From contig RXOD01003944.1 in assembly GCA_005223375.1 (NCBI GenBank), positions 1 through 35,261 of the forward strand: DNA of 35,261 nt, written 5' to 3'. The notes under the pieces are model-generated. The model ran no database searches and was not told the DNA's origin. It saw only the letters and a list, made by a program, of their open reading frames with translations. The position numbers were made by a program, and so were the translations under genes. This DNA is from Amoebophrya sp. AT5.2. Lineage: Eukaryota; Sar; Dinophyceae; Syndiniales; Amoebophryaceae. Below, piece by piece: positions 10,034 through 20,000 of the stretch (position 1 is the stretch's first letter; each line of letters opens with the position of its first letter).

Positions 10034-12499
10034 TCAAAATCGGGAACGTTGGGCTACGTGCAACATTTGTAGTGCAGCTACGTTCATTCTTACCACCGGA
10101 CTGCCTGCTTGAAAGGTTGCCATGGAGGGCGCCGCATCCGCCCCGGCGGGAGCTGCCTTCTGTCCGACGAAGCCAAACCCCGCTCCGGCCTCCGCCTGAG
10201 GTCGTCCGATCTCAGCTGGAATATTCATCCCAGGTGGACCTCGCCCTGCCAACCGACCGCCTCCTCCACCTCCAGTACCGGCAGAGAACTCCTGCGGCTG
10301 CGGTACTGGAGGTGGAGGAGCTACTCGGGGCCCTGTTCCCGCCCCCGACGAGCCCGGCGCTGTTGCTGACGAAGAGGAAGATGCCGAAGAAGCAGTTGCA
10401 GTAAACATGTCGTTCATTTCGCGATCACTGAGCTTACTGTTACTGTCACTGCCCGAACTACTGCCCGTAGCACTAGCTGTAGCAGTTGCACCACTTCCCT
10501 GTAGTTGCTGCTGCTGGGGTCCTCGTTCCATCGGTGTCACACCGATGGAGCGAGCTTTCGTGAAGGACTGCTCCACTTCCACAAGAACTTTTTTGTCCGC
10601 GTTCTCCAGCTCCTTAATTTTCTTGTCGCGCGCCGCCAGCTGCTCCTCGAGGCGGTCGATGCGCTTCTCGTGCTCCTGCAGGCTCTCGGCCAAATCTTGC
10701 GTGGTCCATTCCCCGTACGTGTCGTCGTGAAGCGAGCGGGCCTTCTTCCGAGCGGAGTTGTTCTCCTGAATCGGCGCACCCACGGGAACCATGCCTAGGG
10801 CGCCGTTCATCTCCGGCGAAGCCAGCTTGCGGTTGAGGTACCACACAAAGAAAACGACGGACGCGCACAGTAGGAGCATCAGCTTGATCGGCTTCGGCAG
10901 TTTCAGAAAAATGCGCACCGCGCGGGCGAGCACGTATGCTGGGGACGTCGCTACCGCGGAGTTGTTCCCGTTCTCATTCAACATGCCAAGTTTGTAGTTT
11001 GCTCCGCCGTAGCCGCTAGTTGTAGTACTTCCGGACGGAGCACCAGCACCCGCAGCGGAAAAATGCGGAGTGGGTCCCCCCGCGGCGCCGTGATTTCTGC
11101 TGGACGAAGACGTCGCAGCGGCCGTGATGGCGGAGAGCCAAGAGCTTGCAGGAGCGGTTCCCCCATCCCGCGAGGATTGATCATGCGCGCCGCCGGCTCC
11201 GGTCGCCCTCTGTCGCGGCGACGCGTTCGGAGCGCTGTTGCTGTTGGGGTTGGCTCCATTCCAGATTCCGCTGGAAGATGAAGATGTAGACGCCAGACCG
11301 CCTCCACTTGTTCCCGCCAGACCCCCTCCGTTTGCCGTGGACGAGGACGCGACCTGTTGGGCCAGGGACTGCAAAATTGGCTGCGATGAGGAGATGAACT
11401 TTCCGATGCTGTACGTGGCCGTGGAAATCGCCGCGTTCACAGACTTGAACTCCGTTTTGGAGTCGTCCTCCAAATCGATGCAGTTTTTCGATGCCGATGC
11501 ACCAGATCCTCCGCCGTGCTGGAACATCTTGTCGCGCAAAGTGGACAGCCCCCGTTTCATCAGCCCCTGCGAGCCGAGGTTAGAGTCGGGACTCAAGTCC
11601 GACGCGATGCTGGCGGTCTCGGACTGTGCAAGCTCTTTCTGCTGTTGCAACAGCACGTGCAGCCTTCTGTGCACGCTCCAGTTTTTGCGGAAGCACTCCT
11701 GAGTGCAAAAGAAGGAGCTGCGCCCGTACTGGTTGCACGTCGGACAGCAGAGCTCGGACCCGGTCTGCTGTCCGCAGCCCTGGCAGGAAATATTGCGCGG
11801 CAGCTGCTGCTCTACTGGTAATGACGAGGTTGATGTTGAAAGTGGACCAGATGGCTGTTGGCCAGAGCTCGTAGAAGTGCTGGGCCGAGCGGGACTAGAC
11901 GAGGTACAAACCACGGGCGTGCAGGTGATGCCATCTCTTTCCCTATTGCTAGCTAGTGTAGTTGAGCCTGGTCCTGCCGTGGGAGGATCGCCGCCGGACC
12001 CTGGTCGTGGTGCCGCGTAGGGATTCACAAAGCCGCCACCAGTGGCCCCGCTAGTACTGCTGCCATTATTGTGGTGCTGATACTCGTTCCCGTCCTGCGC
12101 CGTCACGGTCACCACGACGTCATGTTGATCCACCGCTCTGTCTTTGTAAACTTCCGAGGAAAGAGGCGACGCCGATGGAGTTGCGCTGGCCAATCCCGAT
12201 TGCGTTGTTTCCTGGGCTACACCAGGTTGATATTTATCCGGCGGCGCTAGCGGTAGCGCTTGAGCGGTAGACATCGACTCGCGGACGTAATCACTTGAGG
12301 AGGCTGACGAGGACGATGCGCTGGAAGACAAGCCAGATGATCCTGGTCCGGGCGTAGCCGCGATCGAGGCCACGAGCCCCTCCTGGCTCGTCGTTGTCGC
12401 AGCAGACCATGTGCGATGCAATCCAAGGTGGTCATCAACCTCTGTCAGGCCTTTGGTCGACGAGCGCTCCTCAGAGCGAGGCGTGTTTAGGGTGGACAT
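10034..12499 (-). CDS. Membrane protein with a MetAP1-type C6H2 zinc finger
   Basis: A single exon of 821 codons runs from ATG 12497-12499 to TGA 10034-10036; further upstream the frame stays open but has no ATG. Residues 239-281 place C239, C242, C251, C254, C265, C269, H277 and H281 in the spacing of the C6H2 finger at the N-terminus of methionine aminopeptidase 1. That finger helps the enzyme dock on ribosomes. No peptidase domain follows. Instead there are Ser/Gly-rich linkers, one transmembrane helix at about 538-555 (IKLMLLLCASVVFFVWYL), a coiled coil at about 600-647, and a Pro/Gly-rich tail. The other fold to consider is MYND, a relative of this finger. I infer a membrane-anchored binding protein, possibly recruiting ribosomes or partners. 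Two perfect or near-perfect hairpins lie in the coding sequence. Confidence 0.8.
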   Translation of the reverse strand: MSTLNTPRSEERSSTKGLTEVDDHLGLHRTWSAATTTSQEGLVASIAATPGPGSSGLSSSASSSSASSSDYVRESMSTAQALPLAPPDKYQPGVAQETTQSGLASATPSASPLSSEVYKDRAVDQHDVVVTVTAQDGNEYQHHNNGSSTSGATGGGFVNPYAAPRPGSGGDPPTAGPGSTTLASNRERDGITCTPVVCTSSSPARPSTSTSSGQQPSGPLSTSTSSLPVEQQLPRNISCQGCGQQTGSELCCPTCNQYGRSSFFCTQECFRKNWSVHRRLHVLLQQQKELAQSETASIASDLSPDSNLGSQGLMKRGLSTLRDKMFQHGGGSGASASKNCIDLEDDSKTEFKSVNAAISTATYSIGKFISSSQPILQSLAQQVASSSTANGGGLAGTSGGGLASTSSSSSGIWNGANPNSNSAPNASPRQRATGAGGAHDQSSRDGGTAPASSWLSAITAAATSSSSRNHGAAGGPTPHFSAAGAGAPSGSTTTSGYGGANYKLGMLNENGNNSAVATSPAYVLARAVRIFLKLPKPIKLMLLLCASVVFFVWYLNRKLASPEMNGALGMVPVGAPIQENNSARKKARSLHDDTYGEWTTQDLAESLQEHEKRIDRLEEQLAARDKKIKELENADKKVLVEVEQSFTKARSIGVTPMERGPQQQQLQGSGATATASATGSSSGSDSNSKLSDREMNDMFTATASSASSSSSATAPGSSGAGTGPRVAPPPPVPQPQEFSAGTGGGGGGRLAGRGPPGMNIPAEIGRPQAEAGAGFGFVGQKAAPAGADAAPSMATFQAGSPVVRMNVAALQMLHVAQRSRF
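10261..10320. repeat. Perfect 20-bp inverted repeat with 20-nt loop in a CDS
   Basis: Positions 10261-10280 and 10301-10320 are exact reverse complements around a 20-nt loop. The arms encode the proline run and the glycine run of the tail of the zinc-finger protein. Confidence 0.95.
10522..10554. repeat. 33-nt near-perfect palindrome in a CDS
   Basis: Two 16-nt arms around a single central base match at 15 of 16 positions, the inner 11 perfectly (tccatcggtgt and its complement). It encodes ARSIGVTPMER just after the coiled coil of the zinc-finger protein. Confidence 0.95.
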
Positions 12500-13155
12500 G
12501 TTGTGATACGGATAGCGAGCAGTTTGCAATTGCGACTCTTCTTGCGTGGTACTAGGAGCCTGCGACGATAGAAGTAGCAGCAGCAGGTGCAGGTGCCGTT
12601 CGTTCGGTATTACTGTGGTACAAATCGAAGACGAAAAAGCATACGTACCAACGCAAGAGTACAAGTAGTTGTGAAGCGTGCTGTGTGTTAGTTTCTTCAC
12701 ATTTTCCTACAACGAGAACGACCGAGAGTTCGTCGGGTGAAACTGATGAATCAATTAATTTCAATTTGCAGCTTACAGTACGCAAAAGTACTGACAAGAT
12801 GGCCGTGAGACTGAGAGTCTCACACCCTCTTCGTCATCTCGGGCGAGTAGTGGTCTCTCGAGCGGAACAAGAATGCTCCGACCGCGACAACCTCGGGCTG
12901 GTCTCAACATCGACGAAGGTGGTTATACTTGCGTATCGACACGTCGTGCTGAGCTCCTGCATGCAAGCGTCTCGGTTGAGCTCTCCCTCTCTCGAGTCAA
13001 AAATTAAATCAAAGAAAGTTGTTCTTTCTCTTTCTTTGGTTGTACTTGCTCTTATCAGACATGTGTGTTGCTAAAATTGCACGTCAGACGGATGGCGCCG
13101 GGCCCTGTAAGGAGTAGACTCATGGCGTCAGAGTCAGCTGCTTCGTCGTTCCTCG
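12500..13155. other. Upstream region of the zinc-finger gene
   Basis: This spacer separates the zinc-finger gene from the stop of the methyltransferase-like gene. It holds an 8-bp perfect hairpin at 12805-12823 (gtgagact, 3-nt loop, agtctcac). I see no promoter motif I can name and no coding frame. Confidence 0.4.
12805..12823. repeat. Short intergenic hairpin
   Basis: Arms 12805-12812 and 12816-12823 are perfect reverse complements with a 3-nt loop. It lies downstream of the methyltransferase-like gene in transcriptional order, so it could affect 3' processing, but that is a guess. Confidence 0.5.
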
Positions 13156-15804
13156 CTACACGTACAGCATGAATTGGTGCTCTTTGTTTTTCTCTACTGA
13201 TGCCGTGACGTTTTGCCAGACCCACGGGAGCATGTCGTGCACGCTTTCGAAGTTTTCCAGGAAGGTCCACTGTTTCACCACCCACGTCGGGTACATGAAC
13301 CACAGGTGCGACCCTGCGAAGCAGCGGAATTCGTCCATCGGAAGCCTCACCCCCTCGTACGCTGCTTCCACGCTTTCCCGCAGCGCTTTGTGCACGAAGA
13401 GCGCGTCCCCCAAGTCTGGAAACATCAAAAAGTCGTGAGTGTCTTTGAGCAGGTCCAGCACCATCGAGAAAGACACCCCCGAAAGGCCCTCGTACCGGAT
13501 CGTGTGCCGCCCGCGCTCCCCGCTCGCGACCTGCTCGGATTCGTGGAACACGTCCGCGGGCTGGTAGATCTTCGCGTACTTCAGCGGCGGAGGAAAGTGG
13601 GTCGCGATTTCGACCATGTACACCAGCACGGTCAGCGCGTCGTTCTCCAGCGCCGGGTTGGACGCAGCGACCAACTCGCGCAGGATCTGGTAATCGTGCG
13701 AATCGATGTCCAAAATCACAAACTCGATCACGTTCCGCAAGAACTTGCTCGTGCTGGAGGTCTTCGTGCTGTCTTCACGACTACTGGAGAACGGCGTTGA
13801 AAACCACTCGGGTTTGGTTTTCTGCAGAGTGCTAATCACGTTCGTGGGCGTCACCGTGTCGAAAAGGACGGTCGTGTTCCTGTAGAACCGACAGCCCTGC
13901 TGCAGCCGCCAGTCGTCCTCGTGCCGCTGCTGCCGCTCTTCGTCCTCTCCTCCCAGTGCAGCTGCTGTTGCACCCCCTCGGTCTCCGCCCGCAGCCACTT
14001 CGACTTCGACTTCGCTTCCTCGTCCACGAGCGCGGGGCGGGCTCTCCACTTGCCCTCGCAGGTCGCTGCGCAAAGCTGCCGCCGCCGCCGGGAACCGCGT
14101 CTCCAGTGCCGGTTTCGTTTTCGCCTTCGCTGCCCCCTCGCAGCCCGGCGCGTAGCCCACCGCACAGAAGTCGGCCACAGAGAATCCGTCCAGCGCTCGC
14201 TCGAAACCGACGCCGTTCAGGGGTGGCTGATCCACGAGCCTCGCGTCTTCCCCCCTCAGGCGGTGGTGGAAAAAGGGGTGCATGGGGTCGCCCACTCCGC
14301 ACGGACCGATCCCGAAATTTAGCCACCGCCCGGTCCGCATCTCCATTGGCACCGCCGCGCGCAGCCGCAGCAGCGAGTAGCGCGACGTTTCTCGCAGGCA
14401 GTGCTTGCGCGCGAGCTCGCGAGAGTCCTCCACGTGGCGGGCCCAGGGAAACTCGTCGGGATCGTCGCGACGCCGCTGACAGAACCGCAGGCTCGCAGGA
14501 TTCGTGTGGTGGCCCACGCGGTACGCCAGACGCGTGCGCTCGTAGACGGACGAAGTCCCGGGCGGGGGCGGCTGAGTCCGGGTCCGCTGCTCCGGCTGAT
14601 GACGCGGAGTGGCGACATCGCGAGAAGTAGATAACTGGCTATCGCTATGCCTGGTCGTGGAGCTCCTCGCGCTCATATTGTCGTGAAAGTCAGCTTCGTC
14701 AGCATCATCGTTTTCAAGTTCAACACGATCTAGATCCATCTGATCCCCGCCCGCCACCGCGCCCCCGCTGTTGCGAGAATTATCCTCCTCGCGCAAGTCC
14801 GTGAGTACCGCTTTTTCGGAGTAGAGCCGGAGCGTCTCGTGCCACGGGCTCTTGGTGAACCGCCATGCGAACCAGCGGATGCGGCCACCCACGACCCGCC
14901 GGTTCCAAGCGGCGGCAGTCGCATCCCGGAGGACATGATCCTGATCGGCGTGGTGCTTCTGCTTCTTCTTGCCGCGGGAGTCGCTTTCGAATCCCCCCGC
15001 TCCCGATTCTGGAATTCCACCCTCCTCTTCTCGAAGCGATTCCGCCAGCTCCGGCCACAGACTTTCCGTCCCATTGCTCCCGTCGTACCATGACCGCTCT
15101 GCCTCCACGTCGTCATCGTAGCTCCTGCCCCGGTCCCGCCCGCGGGTCCGTGGATACCACGACTTCTCGCCTTTGCACCGCTCCGGAAAAGGGTTTCCCC
15201 ACAAGCACGTCCTGTTGTAGAACAACCACGCTTCGCACCGGTCGATGCTGACGCAAATAGCCTCGCAGTCGGGCGCGGTCGGCTCAGGGTAAATGGTTGC
15301 AGGCACCAACCCGTCGCACTCCTTGCCATCGAGGCTCCGGTAAATCTGCTGCAGGCCGAACAAGGTCTGCGGATTCAGCTCGGCAGCACGCTCAGAGACC
15401 CAACCGTGCTTAAACAAGTTTTCGTTCTTCCGGCCGCGGGTGGCGCTGCTCTGCTCGTCGTGGTCGTCCTCAGCGAACTGCGTGGGGAACAAGTAGGAAA
15501 CGGCTTGGACGTCGTGTACATAGAGCACGAGCAGGCCAATGTGGAGTACCAGGCTCGCGAATACAAAGCGAAAGAAGATGTGGCACCACGGAGAAAGCAC
15601 TGGCAGACGCAGACAAAGACCAGTTACGAAAAAGGTCCCTTGGACTCGCGACGACCGCCACGAGCAGTTTTTCTTTTTCCTTTTGCTTGGCGCGATTCCC
15701 TCGAGGTAGTTCAGTCGTGTCTGTCTGTGTTCTTGTTGATGTAGGTGCAACCAGGGACGAAACTGAGAAAATCGCGACTTCGTGATACTGAATGCAAGTG
15801 CCAT
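13156..15804 (-). CDS. Type II membrane protein with FkbM-like methyltransferase fold
   Basis: A single exon of 882 codons runs from ATG 15802-15804 to TAG 13156-13158. A hydrophobic signal anchor lies near residues 75-97, preceded by a basic patch (KRKKK), so the rest should face the secretory lumen. Residues about 163-210 carry spaced cysteines (C163, C180, C184, C190, C200, C210) resembling a PAN/apple segment. Residues about 493-550 hold a GxGPxGxGDP-type turn and GVGFE, and about 645-710 hold VTPTNVIS and EFVILDIDSHDYQILRE. This layout matches diverged FkbM-like SAM-dependent methyltransferases, where the second Asp-rich strand ends a Rossmann sheet. A charged low-complexity insertion (about 556-632) splits the domain. 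The substrate is unknown, perhaps a glycan. A glycosyltransferase is the main alternative. Confidence 0.65.
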   Translation of the reverse strand: MALAFSITKSRFSQFRPWLHLHQQEHRQTRLNYLEGIAPSKRKKKNCSWRSSRVQGTFFVTGLCLRLPVLSPWCHIFFRFVFASLVLHIGLLVLYVHDVQAVSYLFPTQFAEDDHDEQSSATRGRKNENLFKHGWVSERAAELNPQTLFGLQQIYRSLDGKECDGLVPATIYPEPTAPDCEAICVSIDRCEAWLFYNRTCLWGNPFPERCKGEKSWYPRTRGRDRGRSYDDDVEAERSWYDGSNGTESLWPELAESLREEEGGIPESGAGGFESDSRGKKKQKHHADQDHVLRDATAAAWNRRVVGGRIRWFAWRFTKSPWHETLRLYSEKAVLTDLREEDNSRNSGGAVAGGDQMDLDRVELENDDADEADFHDNMSARSSTTRHSDSQLSTSRDVATPRHQPEQRTRTQPPPPGTSSVYERTRLAYRVGHHTNPASLRFCQRRRDDPDEFPWARHVEDSRELARKHCLRETSRYSLLRLRAAVPMEMRTGRWLNFGIGPCGVGDPMHPFFHHRLRGEDARLVDQPPLNGVGFERALDGFSVADFCAVGYAPGCEGAAKAKTKPALETRFPAAAAALRSDLRGQVESPPRARGRGSEVEVEVAAGGDRGGATAAALGGEDEERQQRHEDDWRLQQGCRFYRNTTVLFDTVTPTNVISTLQKTKPEWFSTPFSSSREDSTKTSSTSKFLRNVIEFVILDIDSHDYQILRELVAASNPALENDALTVLVYMVEIATHFPPPLKYAKIYQPADVFHESEQVASGERGRHTIRYEGLSGVSFSMVLDLLKDTHDFLMFPDLGDALFVHKALRESVEAAYEGVRLPMDEFRCFAGSHLWFMYPTWVVKQWTFLENFESVHDMLPWVWQNVTASVEKNKEHQFMLYV

Positions 15805-17052
15805 CTAAGTGTATCTTCCTGTAGACCTAAGACAGTAGAGCCCCATGGAAGCGACGCAGATTTGCGTCGTCTATCAGTCCTTGCCCTGTGTGGCTGGCTT
15901 AGAGGCATGTGGTCAACAGAAACGTATTTCGTTGTACCTGTAGCTTGTGCATTCTTCTAGTGCTACTCATCAGGAGTGCGCGCGCCCGTCCGAGCAAATT
16001 CACAAACTGTCGTGCGACAACTCGTCCTCCACGGAAAGAACAAAACTAATATACGAAAGACGCTCAACAACCTGCTAACGATGCCTTTATGAACGCGAAG
16101 GTGATGAGCCCGCCATTTGTTCGTCAATACAAATTCAACCGACGCGAGAGAGTAGATGAAGCAGAACTTAAAATACGTGAGCACGTCGAATACGAAACAG
16201 CTCTGCCACACGAACACGCATAGATCCTATGGGTCTTCTACAGCAGGAGGACACCGATTGTAAGTGTGACCACTGACCTACCACCAGAATGAAAAGATGG
16301 AGAGGTAGTTGCAGAAGAGGCAGTACTTCGAAATTCGAAAGTCTGCAACATGGACGTCATGCGGTCGAATTTTCACAGTGGAGTGCGGACAATGAGCGGC
16401 TGCGCCAGCGGTGCGGTCGAATTTTCACTCTAAAAATAAAATATCTCCACAAATTAGCACGATACCTCAACCTGATTGTTGACGTTAAGTAGCCTTAGCA
16501 GGGCTAGGACACAGCTGTCTTTCAGTGTGTTGGTGTTCTTTATTTGGTATCTATTACCGTTATAGTTTCAGTTTGACACTAAGATACTTTTACTTCGAGT
16601 CCGAATGGTGCCACTGTGTAGTTGAGACTGACTTCTTGTTCGATACAGATACTTGTATCAGCTCCAGCATGAACAGATTGATAATACATCCATCCCTGAA
16701 GCTGAATCAGCATTCGTTATACCTTACCGAGCTCAATTTTCGGGCGAACGGAATTCACAAATCTCTATCACAATCAGAGCGGGCACGGGCACGAGCTAAA
16801 AGAAATGAACGAGTGAGCGGGCGCACCCATAGCATAGCAAAGAGCTATCTACCAATACCATCTACAACTTTATAAATGTACTATACGTGCTGGTGGTACC
16901 TTACATTATACACGACGCGCAAAAGTATGTTCGCGGATACAACGAGCGCGCAAGCGCGGTGCCGGTGCTGCGTCGCACCTTCCACGTCAAATACTTTCCT
17001 CACCAAAAAAGGCAAAGGGGCATCTTCAAAAATAGGAGTTGCAACACTGAAT
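15805..17052. other. Intergenic stretch with one direct repeat, no supported gene
   Basis: This is the spacer between the methyltransferase-like gene and the stop of the EF-hand giant. A 17-bp direct repeat lies at 16360-16428. Frames on both strands are short and A/T-rich, and I see no splice-consistent chain. Confidence 0.45.
16360..16428. repeat. 17-bp direct repeat, 52-bp period
   Basis: The 17-mer tgcggtcgaattttcac occurs at 16360-16376 and again at 16412-16428. The intervening 35 bases are GC-rich. No further copy was noticed in this window. Confidence 0.9.
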
Positions 17053-20000
17053 TCACTTTTGTTTCTTCGTCGGCCTCTTCACGGTGAGTGCCCAGTGCAC
17101 CACCACGACGAACTGGTCGAATGAAAGGCCAATCTGTTGAAGAATCTGCAGCGTGAACTCCCCTCTCTGGTTCATCCCGAACCCGCTTGTGATCCGTGCT
17201 GCACGACCGTACTCGACGGCGAGCGGATTCACGTCCGCCTGCTTGGTGCGGAGCGTTTGTCTCCGCTTGTTCACGTTGGCATTCATCCCGGGGGCTGCAG
17301 CTGATCCTGTCGTTGCTGCTACAGCTACTGTCGTAGTCGCGCCCGCGGTGGACGTATTTGATGAACCACCACTTGTTCCAACGGCTGCTGCGGTCGCTCC
17401 CAAGCCAGCTCCGATATCTCGCGTGCCAGAATTTGAATTGTGCGCAGATGTAGAGAGCGAAGCTGGACCCGAGGCCGACGACGATGACGCAGCGCTCGCT
17501 CCACCTGCGGCATCCCGCGTTGTTGTTCTGCAGATCGTTAGTCCGACGTATCCTTTGCCGCCTAGAGCGGCCCGACCAGGTGAAATGCTCCCTGGTGATG
17601 TCCCCGACGCTCCCGATGCCGATGGTGCGGCTGCGCCCATAATTCCACCGCCACCGCCCGGCGCGCCAGCAATCGCTCCCGCTGCAGCCGCCGCGCTCGG
17701 CGCTATGTCCGACGGCCCTACGAAGATCACTGGCTCCCGCTTGCTTTTCGTCGGCTTCACCGGCACCGCAGCGGATTCGATCTCCTCCGTGGCGCCAAAC
17801 TGCACCATCGCGTGCCCTCCGTCCGACGTGCTCATCACGTACGTCGGGTTGAAGGCCGCGACCCCTGCCATCCCTTGATTGCTGGCGGGGGTCGTGCTGT
17901 CGTGTGTGATCGACAGGGCCGCGAAGTCCGCGTCCCCATTCTCGGGCGCCGCGCCGTTCTTAGACGAGCCACCAGCTGCACCCGTCATGGACGACCCCGC
18001 TCCTGGTACCGATGAAGAAGCTGATGATCCAAGTACAGGGCTTGCAGTCGTGTCTGCTGCGCCAGCTGCTCCCGGACCCGGTGTAGTTGTGGTCACTAGG
18101 AGCGTTTCTTTCATGTTTGCAAGCACCGCCGCGGTCATGTCGTGCACGGATTTCCGCTTGATCGACATGCGCCGGGCGGACAGCGGGTCGATGTTTCCAC
18201 CGTCCAAAGAGCCGTCGCCGTTGCCCCCCCGAGACGACGCGCACAAGAGCACCTCCTCCTCCAAGAACTTCCAAAGCTCGGGCGGTTCGATCGTGATCTT
18301 GTAGCTGACGAGCAGAAAGCTGCGCACCTGGGCGAGGGGAATTCGGGCTGTGTCCGCGATGCTGTAATACGCCGCGCCCCCAGCACCGCCCCCTCCGGCG
18401 ACGAGCGATGCGGGGGCACCACCACCACACGACGCGGACGACCCCGACGAGCCCGCGGCGTCGAAAGCCAGACCCCCTCCACCAGCATTGTCGGCGGTCA
18501 AGCGCTCGAAATGCTTGCGAAAAGCGCTGATCTGGCGCGGGGTGAAGAATTGGTGCACATAATTGAGTTCCGATTCCGCGTACTTGAAGTTCAGCAGATT
18601 CTGAATCTTCTTGCACAGGTACTGAAACTGTTCGAATGAAAGCACGTCGTTGGCCGTCGGAAACACGAGCTCAAGAATCTCCTGAATCTGGAGCTGCTCC
18701 GCCGTGGACTTGGGAAATATCTCGAGTCGGGCTGTTCATCAACATGAACATGTTGCGTGAGAGAGTACTTCGTTGAAAAGATCGTGCAAGTGGTGTCTGT
18801 CTGTGGTCAAAGATAAAAAAAGATAAACATGTACATGTTTAGTTCGACGCATGAGCAGCTTGCTGAATACTTATCTACAAACGAGGCGTTATGATCATCA
18901 TTATCGTGGCGCCTAACCTCCTTAAGTATCAATCTATTATAGTACCCAACATTCTGCAGACGTCTGCTTGTGTCAGTGTGTGCGAGTGCAGCTTCTGGTG
19001 CTTCTCGATGGCGCCCACGTCGAGGGTTTGGCGTCCGGGCTTGCGAATCTGGAGGTCGGACAGGTCCTCTTCCGGAGGGTAGAACACCCGCTGCGGAGTC
19101 ATGCGCCACAAATCCATCTTCATGTCCTCCAAGTCATCCAGCCGCCGTTTGTGCACCAGCCGCAAAAAGTCGCAAAACGTAACCTGGAGAGGATGGCAGG
19201 ACCATTTTTTTCTGCACCTCAACAATGAATCCACCGGCAAGTCCACATGGGTACAACTCAAGCAACTTGTTTAGCTTGTACTCGAGCTCCTCGACCTTCT
19301 GGTTCTTTACACAAGGTGACGCGCTCGACGCGCAGGAGCCGCAGAAGCTCTCGTTGCAAGTGGTCGTTATCTAGTTTCTTTCTAACTTCGACGTTGTTAA
19401 ATGAACATGCCCATCCGCATGCCCATGCGGGTGTCCTAGATGAAGTCCTACATCCATGGTATTGGTAGCTACCTGCGTGACGTTGTGGAGGTATTTCTGC
19501 TTTCCCGCTCGGTTTTCGCCGAAGACGGTGCGCGAGAGTTCGTCCAACTGCTTGCCGGAGAGCACGCCACACTTCCGCGAGTCCATCTGGCAAAAAGCCT
19601 TGTACAGCTCCAGCAGATCTCGCAGCATGTGCGTTTCGTCTTCCACCTGGTGGAGGTGGTTTCCCTTATTGTGATTGATGTTCTGCTGCTGGAGGTTCTG
19701 AGGGCTGCCAGGCGCCGCTCCTGCCGCTGGTGACGTCTGAGACCCTTTTTCAACACCGGCGGCCGGTCCAGGAGATGAACCAGAATTGGAATTCGTCCCT
19801 CCACCTCCGCCAGCGTTGTGGCCGCTCTGTTTCGTGACCGTGTAGAAGGTTGGTATGACGGTCCTTTCCAGCTCGTAGTCCTCGATCACTTTCGCCTTCT
19901 GGTCGTCGTAAATGGCCTGGAAGCTCTCCAGCGTCTCGCGGATCACGTTCACTACGTCACTGGGCTGCAGCTGAATCTTCCGCAACACCTCAAACGGGAG

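Noticed and set aside
17153..17878. 241-codon plus-strand frame
   Set aside because: It is the antisense shadow of the Gly/Ala/Ser-rich last exon of the EF-hand gene and has no start context or domain.
19258..19380. Amphipathic helix-like reading (LQRELLRLLRVERV) in another frame at exon 2 of the EF-hand gene
   Set aside because: It cannot be joined in phase to both neighbours without a 16-22 nt intron, whereas the chosen frame joins cleanly.
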